From NCBI RefSeq assembly GCF_037975245.1, contig NC_092571.1, positions 4,982,001 to 5,046,000 of the forward strand: DNA of 64,000 nt, written 5' to 3'. Below are positions 1 through 13,100 of this stretch, in pieces (the first letter of the stretch is position 1; each line of letters begins with the position of its first letter). The stretch is from Apostichopus japonicus. Its lineage: Eukaryota > Echinodermata > Holothuroidea > Aspidochirotida > Stichopodidae. The translations under genes were made by a program, and so were the position numbers. The notes under the pieces were generated by a model. The model did not search any database. It saw nothing but the letters and a program-made list of their open reading frames with translations, and had not been told where the DNA came from.

Positions 1-179
1 GGTGCTACTTATATCCCCCCCCCCCCACCATTGAACAGTTTCCTCTCTGCATTATCTGAATCCATTCCATCCCTGAACCTCCCCCCTCTTCAAGATCCAG
101 GCCCCTTCTGCCCCTCCAACACTTAGGAGCAAGGCCATACACATATCCCCTGTTCATATCAGAAATATCATCCACTTAC

Positions 180-1118
180 ATTGATATCCCTCAGGACTTC
201 TGGTGGGACTTCCGTTCTCAGTTTGGGTTTGATATTAGTTGGCAAGGTTACTACCCCATCTACAGAATCAGAGTCGCTAGTGTTTAATGAGTCCTGTTCT
301 GGTATCCTACCATATGCTGCCCTTATTTCAGGACTGCTGATCGGTGAATACTTCTTGCTGATTGGTTGATGTATCCCAGAGTCTGGTGTGGACACCTGAT
401 TACTGAAAACAGAATCTGTACTCCTGAATGAGAGTTGTTCTAACCTGGGTGAGTTTTTAGAGTTACTGTAGGAGCTTCCATAAGATTCGTTTGTACTGTT
501 AGAGGACAACGAACTCATGGATGAAGAGATGCTGTTTGTCTTTCCATGAAGGTGGTCTCCATATGAATCACTGGAAGAAGCAACCGGTAAATTACTGACC
601 CCCTCGATCTGGTCAGGTTCAAATTCCTTCTCCTCAGAGAGAGGTGATGGTATGACTGACTTTAACATCATTGTTTTCAGAGCAGCGTGAGCTCTACTGC
701 GATATTTCATCAGTTCCCTCTCCTGATGTAGAATCTCTAATTCCATTTCCTGCTTTCTAAGCAAGGCCTGCCTTCTCTGGTCCATCTTCAGGATGTTATC
801 GTTCAACTCTCTGTCGATGTCCGCCACCTTTTGTTTCAGTTCGTTTATCAGTTCCTTTGTAGTAACATCAAACTCATCAGTGAGGGCAGGCTCACATTTG
901 CTGCGTCCTTTCTTGTTTTTAGCTCTGAGCACTTTCTGCTCTAAGCGCTGTTTATCTAGGGCATGCAGTTTTGATTGGGCTGACATTCTCCTTTGATTCA
1001 GGATCAAGGAGCGTTTCAAAGAGTTCATCTCCTCAGTTTCGTTAGCTTGTTGGTATTTTTTATGAATCATGTTCCTCCTCTGTTGGAGCAGAGGTGATTC
1101 CGATGGTGAATCTGAGGC
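180..1118 (-). CDS. Sixth coding exon: coiled coils and Ser-rich tail
   Basis: Acceptor CTTTTAG lies before 1118 and donor AAT/GTAAGTGG at 180/179. Exactly 313 codons, phase 0 at both ends. After a short SP-rich start (ASDSPSESPLL) come two charged helical stretches, one running from LLQQRRNMIHKKYQ to QRLEQKVLRAKNKK and one from VTTKELINELKQKV to QERELMKYRSRAHAA, both with heptad-like Leu spacing typical of coiled coils. A Ser/Thr-rich region follows (SSSMSSLSSNS), with many possible phosphorylation sites. The reading continues in an exon left of the window, so the true C-terminus is unknown. I see no recognised catalytic domain. Confidence 0.85.
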
Positions 1119-4100
1119 CTAAAAGAAAGTAGAAACAATTGTTGAAAAAAAAAACAGCCTAAAGCAGCTTTTAAGAGTATGGTTGGCAATTTTAACAAAC
1201 CTGAGTTTGTTATTGTTCAAGCTAAGACACTCTTCTATGGTCTTTTTTACTAAGTAAAGGCTGATGAATTTAATTGAACCTTTAACATTCCATCAACTGA
1301 GAACTTTTTTTTATTGAAGTATAAACACAGAATAAAATGGTGTGTACAAAAATCAAAACCATGAAATGATACACGATTGTCGAATCCCAACTGATTAATT
1401 GAACAAATTTCAGAATGAACCGTGTACTGTTAGGCGTATCATAACTATTTTAAAAAGAGAGCAAGCACCTTAAAAGTGCCAGTTCTGTAGTTTAAATCAT
1501 CACAGTGGCGGCGGAACCGGGGTGGGCTTGGGGGGGCTTGGCCCCCCCAATGAAAAAGTTGAGGGGACAAATGCATGATAAGCCCCCCCCAATATTTACC
1601 AAGGCTCCGAAACGTGCATCTGCCCATTTTCAATGCATACTTGTCGATCTGTCCGATGCACACGTATACTATATAGGTGTAATAATTTTAGTAATTGCTG
1701 GGGGACCCTCGGCCCGTCCCCTGGCTATAGACCACATTGTCACCCCAACCGCGTCTTCACACCCCGTGAAAAGTGGAAGCAGTGAGTGTGAGTACCGGTA
1801 AGCGTAACACAACTTCGTCTTAGGCCAATGACTTGCCTTATTTGAGCCAGTTCTCCAACATCCCCTTACTTAGTGGCGGAGCGTTCATATATACAGTCAG
1901 GCCCCCCCCCCTGACGGACTCAAATGGACTGCTGGCGCCCTTTTCAGCTTTTCACTACTTTTTACTTATTCGCGATTGACTATTTTATTGCGCTCTCATA
2001 TACCTATTGACATTTGTCATATTCTGTTGGTGTAATTTTCCGACAAAATGGCAACGACACCTATTTATTCTCCGTTTATCTGCAAATTAGCAAGGCCAGG
2101 AAAGGGTCATTTCCTGCAATCTAGGGAGTATCTTTACTCAGAAATTTTCTGTATGCACCGCGCCAACCTGTGGTGGCGCTCCGCTTAGTGTCAAAAGCGC
2201 CCCAAAAGACCATTCTTGCCCCCCCCCCTGACCAATACCCCTAGCTCCGCCACTGCCCCTACTACACTCAAAAACGTCTTTGCGAGTACACTACGAGTAG
2301 TAGCTACTCTCTTAAAACACCATCGAATATACAAATTACAATGTTTTTACAGACTTTTACGTGCAATCTGAGAAATTGCAGGCTTGAGACCCATATTTAA
2401 GGGCTAGGTATTCGCAGCATAAAACACTCGGGAAGTGCCGTTTCCGGCCATCTGGGGGTTTGAAAAAACCCAAAATTTTCTTGTACGCTCCGCGCCAACC
2501 GATGGTGGCGCTCCGCTTAGATAGTCTCCACACATTAGCCCCCCCAATAATTTTTACGTTCCGCCGCGCCTGAATCATCATCACATTCGTGTTATGAAAT
2601 TACACAAATCAGTGACATCATGGTTTACTTAGTAGATATTGGTATACATTACATCATATTTTCATCACAAATTTCTTACTTAATTTGGACATGGAGGTTT
2701 ACCTCCATGATTTGGACAACCATGAGGTGTGTTCAATGTCCAGGATATATGTACATGTGGTAACATAGCCATGGTAGGTATAGCGTCCCCATCCAGAATA
2801 TGCATGTGGTAACATAGCCATGTTAGGTAAAGTGTCCCTGTCCAGGATATATGTACATGTGGTAACATAGCCATGTTTGGTATAGTGTCCCCATCCAGGA
2901 TATGTGTACATGTGGTAACATAGCCATGTGTGGTATAGTGTCCCCATCCAGGATATGTGTACATGTGGTAACATAGCCATGTGTGGTATAGGGTTCCCTT
3001 CCAGGATATATGTAAATGTGGTAACATAGCCATGTTTGGTAAAGTGTCCCTGTTTTTATAGAACACCGATATTATCCGCTAGAGCATCATTAAAATTCAC
3101 AGATCAACTTTATAGTAAAAGGAAGCTTGAAAAGTATTTGTAACATCGAAAGATGAAACTTGGCGGAATCAATGTCAGGACAGAATGTAGTACCGTTAAG
3201 CTAAGGCTTCTAGGAACTGTCCGATTGTAAACATTAGAGCAGCCTGCATGTGAACATTCTTCGCATTGGAGCTGTATAGCGCGATGTTTAAACAACGAAC
3301 AGTCTGCTGTTAAAACTTATCTTGTGTAACACAAAACTCAGGAAATCATCGATGCAGTACATATATGAAGGCTTAACAATTTTTTAAAACATATATAATT
3401 TATAAGAATTTCACCGAAAATTAAGATATTAATGTGTATTCAAACACGGTTTTTGTTGTGATTACTGTAGGAACTGTATGGAGCGTGGGTTATGTCCCAA
3501 TCTTCCTTTGCGAAGGTGACGTCACGTTCTCTACTGTTCAAAGTACATTTGAATATCCATCCTAGATGATTTAAAAATTATTTCTCTGTCAAACACAACA
3601 TAATAGCGTTCTCATATTTTGAAATTATTTATCGTTTTTTTAAGGTAATCTTTGAAGTCAATCAACACTGAATTCATTTACATCCATTGACTCCAGTCCC
3701 TTGCTTTAATGTGTCAGTCCTTGTCTGACTCGATTCCGGTTGATTGTCAAGTATAAAGTCAAGCAATGTTTGGGTTTTGAGTCAAGTCAGGATTACTGAC
3801 TGGAGTCAAGTCACCATAAGTGCTACAACACTGACAGTGATGTGAGTGTTGCAAACTGTTGGCTGATTCTTCAATTATACAGTACTTGAAATTTAATTAG
3901 TGAAGTGTACAAAACTTTGGATTCCTCAAAGTTAATGCCCAATTCCATCAGTCTTGGTGAACTTAAACAACGAACTATTTTTTATATTTTTACGCAACTT
4001 ATCTCTCCTTCACAGTTGGGTATGATCAGTGGCGGAGAAACAGGGGGGGGGGGTTTAACACCCCCACTTTTTTAAGAGGGGGGGTTGGCCCACACAATCA

Positions 4101-7100
4101 ACCCCCCTAGTTTTAGCCAGTAATATTCTGTTATAGCCTATGTTATGTGCTCCAAATGGCATAATAAATCAAATTATTGAATTTGAAATTGTTTAAGTCA
4201 TTTCAACCTTTTACCTGGTAGGCTACATTAACAGTTAACGACCGAAAACCGAGTTAGAATTGACCCACACATTATTTCTAGCCCCTTTCCCCCACCTTGT
4301 GCATTGGAACTTGTAGCTCATAGCGCTAACTTCACCCCACAACAGACATACACAAAATAACGTTTTGTTGCTGTTGAATAGCTTTGGAACTGTATACACT
4401 TGCCAACCTCAACGAGGTGAAGGAAGGAAAAGAAAAAGAAGAAAGAGAGAAAAGGATGGAGTAGAAAATACGGCAAGAAAACGGGAAGAGAAAAAGGAAC
4501 AGTGACAAAATTATTCGAATTTGTAAAGCAAACAGCAGATATCACATCATATCAGTGAGCATGAAAATGGCGTTCCACGATAAACAGCCTCCAAACCATG
4601 GGCGCAGATCCTGGTGAAGACACCGGGACGCGTCCCCACCAACTTTGATGATATGATATACCGTGTCCCCACCAATTTGCCTTGACCAATAGCTGCATTT
4701 CAAGTTCCCCTGTATTGAACTTTTGCGCAGTTTGATCCAGCATTGTGCAAATGACATGCAGCAGTTCTCATTTTATTGTTTTTATCCACAGTTGTTAAAT
4801 ATAGGACGGAAATCGCATTTGCGGCAGTCTATATTTGTTTTCTGGGAGAGGACCCCAGACCCATCGTATATACAAAAGTCTACTTGGATTATTTGTCCCC
4901 TAATTTTCTTTCTGCAGACGCCCATGTATTTCTCCAAACTAAATTTCTAAGCCATGAGATCTAAAACTTAAGGAGGTTTAGGAGCATCATTAGGTCTGGG
5001 AAGTGTTATTTCCGGCGATCTGGGAGGTATATTTGCCCCAAAAAATTGTACGCTACGCGCGAACCCATGGTCGCGCTCCGCTTAGATAGTATCAGAGAGC
5101 ATAAACGCGTCCTCACCATTATCCAAGACTGATCTGCGCCCATGCTCAAAACTGTCGATGTGTGTAGTGTTCGGTTTTGGAAATATCTGGTATATTTTTA
5201 TTTCCTTCAACAAAATTTTTTAATGGCCGTCTGAATTTTCGAAAATTTCCTAACCAACATTCTTCATCATACTTCATCATACTCGTGCAATTTTGACCTG
5301 TCTGTTAGGGTTTGAAGGAGGTTTTTCTATATCGGTTGTTCATAGATGATATTTTGTGCAACATTATGGGTATGTTTTGAAGTGAATTTATTCACGAGAA
5401 TTGTGAATTTTCAAATTCTGAACAGTGGGGCTGACGGATACTGTGGGCCGCGATGAAGAATCACCTACAAAAGCCATGATCCACAGGATGTGTGATGAAG
5501 TCGAACATGATGTGTGACTGGTGACAATCTTCAAAAAGGTTATAGATGAGAAAAAAGTATTTGGAAATACTTGGTTCTCAGGCAAAAGTGTACATATGGT
5601 TGGTCAGTTTCAAGCCCGAGAAGTGCCATTTCCGGTGATCTGGGGGTACCAAAACCAGAAATTTGCTTGTACGATGCGCGCCAACCAATGGTGGCGTTCC
5701 GCTTAGATAGTAATGCGTGTCCCCCGGGTTAGAAAATCCTGCATACGCCCCTGGTTAAATGCAGCTTTTCAAGGCCTGGGCAGTGCCATTTACTGCAATC
5801 TGGGAGGCAATATTTGCCAAAAGACTCTTGTGCACTTCGCGCCAACTTATGGTGGCGCTCCACTTAGATAGTGAGCCAGCAGTTATGACTTTTTATTTCA
5901 TCAATGGCCTGCAACCCCCCCACTTCTGACAAGAAATCTCAGCCACTGGGTATGATACTACAAAACATATAGCAATCTCAATACACATAGGCCCACACAA
6001 GTACAGACTTTTATCTTGTTGCAGTCAACTTTTAATAGAAACTATTTACATCGAACAAATGGACCAACTTTATGAGCGAGATTATTTTAATTTACAGAAA
6101 TTGTTAGATTAGTGGAGTGAATTTAAACACAATTAAAGCTCTTCTACTGAGGAAACATACTGGCAAGGGTAGGGACAATGATCAATGTAAACACAGAGCT
6201 ACAATTATGATCAGTTAATTGACTCAAACCGCAAAAAACTCGGTCATTTGCACAAATCACAGCAGAAAATTCAACAATTACCACAGTTATTGACAAACTC
6301 AGTTCACTTTGAAGACTATGAACTCTAAACAACTTAGCCTTTTCTTTCAGGACAATAAAAATAGGTGACGATTTTTGCTTTTCCAGTTTCCATAGCAACT
6401 GCGGTTTCTTTGATGTGGTTGCTTGGTGTACAAAAAACAAGTTATTCCATTTGGTTTAACTGAACAATGGGATTTACGTCTGCAATCTGATTCCCTTTAC
6501 CCTTTCAAATAAAACTTGGCCCGGGTTCTTCTGTCTCCTACCTTGAACTTGTGATTCTTGAAACACTCAGCACAATAGCAGCTTTGACTAAACAGAAAAG
6601 GTGCAGTTTACCTTACCATAGTTCAGAGATGATTCACAGAGATCACCAACAGATTAAATCTATTCAACCCACTAGTTTTTCTCCATTATCAGAAATATGC
6701 AAGAAATTTATAGGTCACTTTAAGTCAATATACTCAGTATTAAAATTCCTAGGAGGAATAATGAGATAACTCTCTAAAAATACTAATGTCTGTTTTATTT
6801 AGGGGTGCAACAAGAGCCCAATGGGTACTGCGGTTCTTTGCTTAGTGGTATATTAATCTGTTGTATGTCATCACCCAATATCGGAACTTTTATACCCACA
6901 TGTACCAGCTATTAACCAACAATTGTATTCCAAGTTGGATACAATCTGATTTAAGGTTGTGGAGTTCTTGAAATATTTCATGTTTGGCCCCACACCAAAA
7001 AATTGGGCCTGATAAAATTTTGCACTTTAATGGTCCCAACAATATTTGGCCAAAACAAAGTGGCTCAAAAATATTTTTTTTATCCCAAAAAAAATTGAGC

Positions 7101-10100
7101 CCCAAAAATGTGGGCCCAAATGTTCCTAAAATATGGGGCCTCAAAATCTGTACATCTAGTACTAGTACTACTGCCCATTTATACAGCCTTTTTAGACAAG
7201 AGTCCTTTTTTAATTTGCAAATTACTAAAGTAATATTTCACTTAATTGTACAACAGCTGGCTGATAACTAATACAATCCACCCGTTAGTAGAATTAAAGT
7301 AAAGAATGCCTCATAAAATTGACTCTTGAAAGCAATACTCCGTGTACCGATGATTCTGTATGCTGTATTATTGGTATACGACATCCAATCGGATCCAACT
7401 ATATTAACGGTCACGGTTACAGCTGGATACAAGGATAATCCATATAATACAGTATCCTTACTCCTATATTGTTATTATTATTACAATTAATATGTATTAC
7501 ATTATTTAACACATTTCATTGTCTGTACACAGCATAAACAATGCAAACTATGTGTCCAAATGTTAGTCATAGCTTTCACAATGAAAACCAAACAAAGAGT
7601 GCTTACATGTTTGGACTGCTAGATCATGTTACATGTGTGAATGCATGGATTTGTTGAAGTAATAGACAGTACTGATGATACATACAGTTCACTGTTTCGT
7701 AAACAATTTCTTTTCTTACGAGAATGTCTATTTGTTGGAGACCAGTTAGCTGTTAGACTTCTCTTACCAATGGGGCAGCTTGCAACCTCCCTTTATTCTC
7801 CATAAATAGTCAATTCTACTAACTTTATGTCAGCTGTATGATTGAAACTGCTGTCTTTGTGTGCGTGACTAAAACAAGTCAAACAGTTTAAGTATAACCT
7901 TTGTTTTATTGGTTTTTTCCCCTCAGGAAATCAAAATAACAGAATAATCCAAGCTAATGATGTAATTTCCTGGCTCAGTTTGTTCATGGTCGATAACTAA
8001 CTCAAGTTCTTTAATTAGATTACACATTCATCATCAAGTCATTTAGATACACAAGGTTGAGAGATGAGTCATCTCTCCAGTAAACACCCACAAACTATGC
8101 CTTCTGAACTTTTGTATAGAAACACTATGTCCTGATATATATATTTATATATATTCAAATACATATATATACATATACACATATATATATACTGTATGTA
8201 TGTATGTATGTATATATATGAAAATCGTAATGAGTTGGAAAATCAAGAACAGTGAAAAGCTTCCAGCCTCCACCGGGATTCGGGCCTCCCGCTCTGTACG
8301 CGGACACCCTAACCACTAGGCTATGGACGGTGGAGGCTGGAAGTTTCTTTACTGTTCTGGATTTTCCAACTCACTACAATCTTGATAATATATATATTTA
8401 TGTAATACAAGTATGCACACTTACATCTGATTGGATCGTCTCATTGATGTTATGATCATAACCTGGTAGAGAAACAAAACAGGGAAAAAAATAGTAAGCA
8501 ATATAATCAATAATTTGTGTGTGGTTATATCATTGTTTACAAACATTTCTTCATGAATGTTTCAATTTCATCCCGATGTATCCTGAGGAGGGACAGACTA
8601 TGTATTCATCGCTATATACTGAATAAAGATGTTTTCAATCAAAAAAAGAGCCTAGCTACAGTCTGAAATTAATGATCTGGGCTGCCTTTATCTCCCAGTG
8701 AGCCATGACTAAGTTTGTGGTTGTAAACAATCACATTTTATCTGTTTTAGTATTCAAGTGCATTGTAATGCACCCACAGCCAAACGAGTAAAATTGGAAT
8801 TATCCAGTGCCTTTTCACAAGTTCAAACATATTTCAGGGACATTACATAAAATTAGGGGACATATCTGGAGTCCCCTCTATTTTCATTGGTACATACAAT
8901 CTAGGGGACTGTCTGCAGAAATTGGGGACGACTGATCACCTTAAAATTACTGGGTTTGTAAAGTTTTGTTTTTAAAAAGGCATTTTAAGTCAAAACCTTG
9001 AAATTAACCAAAATTAATTTTTACATCTTAGCATTATTTGTTATGGGGCATTATTGAGGGAATGCAGCCACTGATGAGAGAGCACTACCGAGTCTATGGG
9101 TATGCGGTCTCATGAGAGAGCATTACTGAGGGAATGCAGCCACTGATGAGAGAGCACTACCGAGTCTATGGGTATGCAGTCACTCATGAGAGAGCATAAC
9201 TGAGGGAATGCAGTCACTCATGAGAGAGCATTACTTCTGAGTCTATTGGTATGCGGTCTCATGAGAGAGCATTACTACTGAGTATATATGCGGTCTCATG
9301 AGAGAGCATTACTGAGGGAATGCAGTCACTCATGAGAGAGCATTACTTCTGAGTCTATTGGTATGCGGTCTCATGAGAGAGCATTACTGAGGGAATGCAG
9401 CCACTCATGAGAGAGCATTACTTCTGAGTCTATGGGTATGCGGTCTCATGAGAGAGCATTACTGAGGGAATGCAGCCACTCATGAGAGAGCATTACTACT
9501 ATGTCTATGGGTATGCGGTCTCATGAGAGAGCATTACTGAGGGAATGCAGCCACTCATGAGAGAGCATTACTACTATGTCTATGGGTATGCGGTCTCATG
9601 AGAGAGCATTATTGAGGGAATGCAGCCACTGATGAGAGAGCACTACCGAGTCTATGGGTATGCAGTCACTCATGAGAGAGCATAACTGAGGGAATGCAGT
9701 CACTCATGAGAGAGCATTACTTCTGAGTCTATGGGTATGCGGTCTCATGAGAGAGCATTACTGAGGGAATGCAGCCACTCATGAGAGAGCATTACTACTA
9801 TGTCTATGGGTATGCGGTCTCATGAGAGAGCATTACTGAGGGAATGCAGCCACTCATGAGAGAGCATTACTTCTGAGTCTATGGGTATGCGGTCTCATGA
9901 GAGAGCATTACTGAGGGAATGCAGCCACTCATGAGAGAGCATTACTTCTGAGTCTATGGGTATGCGGTCTCATGAGAGAGCATTACTGAGGGAATGCAGT
10001 CACTCATGAGAGAGCATTACTACTATGTCTATGGGTATGCGGTCTCATGAGAGAGCATTACTGAGGGAATGCAGTCACTCATGAGAGAGCATTACTACTA

Positions 10101-13100
10101 TGTCTATGGGTATGCGGTCTCATGAGAGAGCATTACTGAGGGAATGCAGCCACTCATGAGAGAGCATTACTACTATGTCTATGGGTATGCGGTCTCATGA
10201 GAGAGCATTACTGAGGGAATGCAGCCACTCATGAGAGAGCTTTAATTTTACTGCAAAGCATCGATAGATCAAGCATGTGACTAATCCAACCATTGGCCTC
10301 TTCAATAATTCAATGTGATTAACATTCAGCCACATAATTTGAATACATTTTGCAAATGAACTGGATCATCCCTAGCTTCTCACTTCTATATCCACAGGTT
10401 AAATTAATCATTGCACATGGTCTTGCTGAACATCATGTTATCCAAAATAGCATTGCAAGTCATTCACTAATGACAAGAAAAGACGCACCATCAAAAAATC
10501 ATTTAGGATGAACAGAGAAGATTGGTCTACAAGATCTCACAAAACTATTTTGTCTTTCATGAAACACCTTTGGGGATAAACCTTATAAAAGTTAACCAAT
10601 CTTGTGAAAAGAGGTGAAACTTATTACCACAACTGTGTGTTTGACGCACATCCTGCCAGGCGCGTAGCCAAGGGGGGGGCGAAAGGGGCAGCCGCCCCCC
10701 CTTGAGCATTTTTTAAATTTTTCTTAAATGTTTTTATGATATCGCTAGTATTTCCAAAAGAGAAAATGCTAAGATGCAACTTACAAGGCCTGGGAAGTGC
10801 CATTTCCAGCGATCTGGGAGGCATTTTCAGCCAAAATTTTCTTGTACGCTTCGCGTCAACCATGGTGGCGCTCCGCTTAGATAGTTTGCAATGCCGAATC
10901 TACAGTTTCGCCCCTCCCTTGGCAAATTCCTGGCTACGCGCCTGCATCCTGCATAAAACCTTATCAACTTCTCAAATTCTAAAACCATTTTTCTTTGAAG
11001 ACAAAATTTTTCAATCTCCCATAGTTAATAGAAGAACTGCTGAGCCATAAAGTACTTACCATCAACATCTTCCAGGGGAGGTCTTGTTAGGACAGCAGAC
11101 ATGTTTCCAGAGCTACAGGCCTCCTGAAAGCGTTTAACCCAATGTTCACCGTCTGATTCTGTGTCTGCTAAGAATTGTATAGATCCCTTTTCCTAGTGAA
11201 ACAAATCAAATGCAAAAATCATAAATCACTACTGGTATAGTTTCATCGTCATGTTACACCCTTTTTGTTTCCTTCACATTAATTATTCCTCCACATGGGT
11301 ACATTCATACATGAATTATTCCTCCACATGGGTACATTCATACATGAATTATTCCTCCACATGGGTACATTCATACATGAATTTAACAGCTTTTGCAACA
11401 GCCCAGTATGTATTTTAATTCAGTTTGCTTCTAGGGATTTATATTCAAACATTGCGCTACGTGAAGTTGTGATTAAATTCCTGTATTGCTGAGAAGATAT
11501 TTAGTAATCCAATATTTGGTGCTTACAGTGAGTGTGCTTCCTTCTTCCTTTCTTTGATTGATTGTAACAAAATCCTGAATTAAGCTTCAATACTGCAAGA
11601 TAAAAAATACCACAGTATCGTGGCATTACCTAGTGCAGTTGTATCCTTAGAAGTAAATATATGTAGGAGTTGACAACCAGTTGGTTTAACACTAAAATAA
11701 GTTTCTTTCAATCATTAACATCTATAGCAGTAACATCTATCAAGTGATCTTTTAGTGATACAATATTGGGATGTAGCAAACTTGCATATGTTCACCCATG
11801 CACTGTACACACAAGACAATAGAAATGAAAGAAAATACTGTATGAATGATAGCTGCTGGCAAAATATGGGATCAAAGTTTGCAGGATACTTGAAAGTATT
11901 AATAATAATAAGTAACCAAAACTATAATCATTACTTTAGAGATCTTTGTAGATTGACCTAAGCAGGCGATGCCATAAACTTGTAAACAAAATAAAGACAA
12001 ATTCAAACATCTTGTTGTAACAGGGAATAGTTCTTCATACGGCTTGTCATCTTTGGACTTGCAGAGTATTTTATGATGCGATGCCGGATAAATCATTCCC
12101 TGTACAATGTACATACTAACCTGAAGAACACAAGAGTACTAAGTTCATAACAGTAATCCAAATCAGTTATCAATAATTAATTTTTAATCGTTTAAGGACT
12201 ATAATTTATTGAAGAGATACTTTTTATACAAATTATATCTGGATAGTTACCTCAACATTCTTGTCCAACATCAAGTTATATTGCCTCCTGCGACCACATA
12301 AAACGTTAAGTATATCCACCATGATCTATCTGTATTCAAACTCACACACAATACTCTCCAAGCATAAACTACCAGTACAAATTGTCTAATTAGACAAACA
12401 AAGGTCTTCTTCACTTCTCATGCTATGATTTTTCAGTCTTGATAAAATATTCTCCTCAAAAGGACCACTTCAACAACTCACTTACTTAATGCCGTCTCAC
12501 AGTGAAACATTGCTGATGCAGGAGGCCTGTACAGTATATATTATATTGCTATACAAACCGAAGACCAGAAGTTCAAGACTAGCAGGATATTGCTGCAATA
12601 GCACATGAAAGGAAATTGACTCTCTTGTTCCATCTAACAGGAAACTCTTATTGTAGTTATAGCGCTCAATTACTGTTGAAACATAAGAAATCTGCTTTCT
12701 CTCAGCTCTCAAGTTTGAAATTGTGGCTTAACAAGGAGGGAATAAACCCAAATAACAAATGTGATTTAACAGGACTAGGTCAGTTTAAAATACCTTCCTG
12801 AATGATTAACTCAACATGACAAACAACTTTGTTGTTTCATTATTGAGAATGGAAGTAATAATTAAAGCAAAACTTTAAGACTGAGTCAGCAATAGACAAT
12901 ATTAAATATGAAACAGGAAATGAAATTTATGATACTGCAGAGTTGTTGAATTATGGATCAAATAGATAGGAAACCAAGTGTCCTAGAAAATTCAATTTCA
13001 GTTGGATTGAACTTCAGTTTATTAGGAAACGGGAGTTTAGCACTACATGCACAGTGGATTTCAAGTCATTATGTTATAGAATTCAGCAAATTTGATAACA

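Larger units (their letters stand above)
1119..8424 (-). other. Intron between the fifth and sixth coding exons
   Basis: A 7.3-kb intron holding the hAT-type elements at 1503-2572 and 4026-5948, a 53-bp tandem repeat at 2735-3052, one copy of a dispersed CRE-containing repeat near 3428-3575 and microsatellites at 8134-8220. In the rest (about 5960-8130) I find no supported gene. A stretch at 6985-7145 shows irregularly repeated GGCCC/GGGCC words. Confidence 0.6.
8463..11059 (-). other. Intron between the fourth and fifth coding exons
   Basis: About half of this intron is the 75-bp minisatellite at 9052-10237, and the hAT-type element at 10657-10944 lies near its right end. The remaining sequence is AT-rich without a supported gene. 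Confidence 0.6.

Noticed and set aside
2680-3066. 128-codon minus-strand frame
   Set aside because: It is fully explained by the 53-bp minisatellite and has a repeated Tyr/Trp/His pattern without a known domain.
6984-7271. Gene in the GGCCC-rich stretch
   Set aside because: The peptide is an irregular repeat of Gly-Pro words produced by low-complexity DNA. Both strands give similar-looking products.
8266-8337. Functional tRNA gene on the minus strand
   Set aside because: The B box has two changes, the acceptor stem does not fit the normal length, and the anticodon loop would give ACA. A tRNA-derived repeat fits better.
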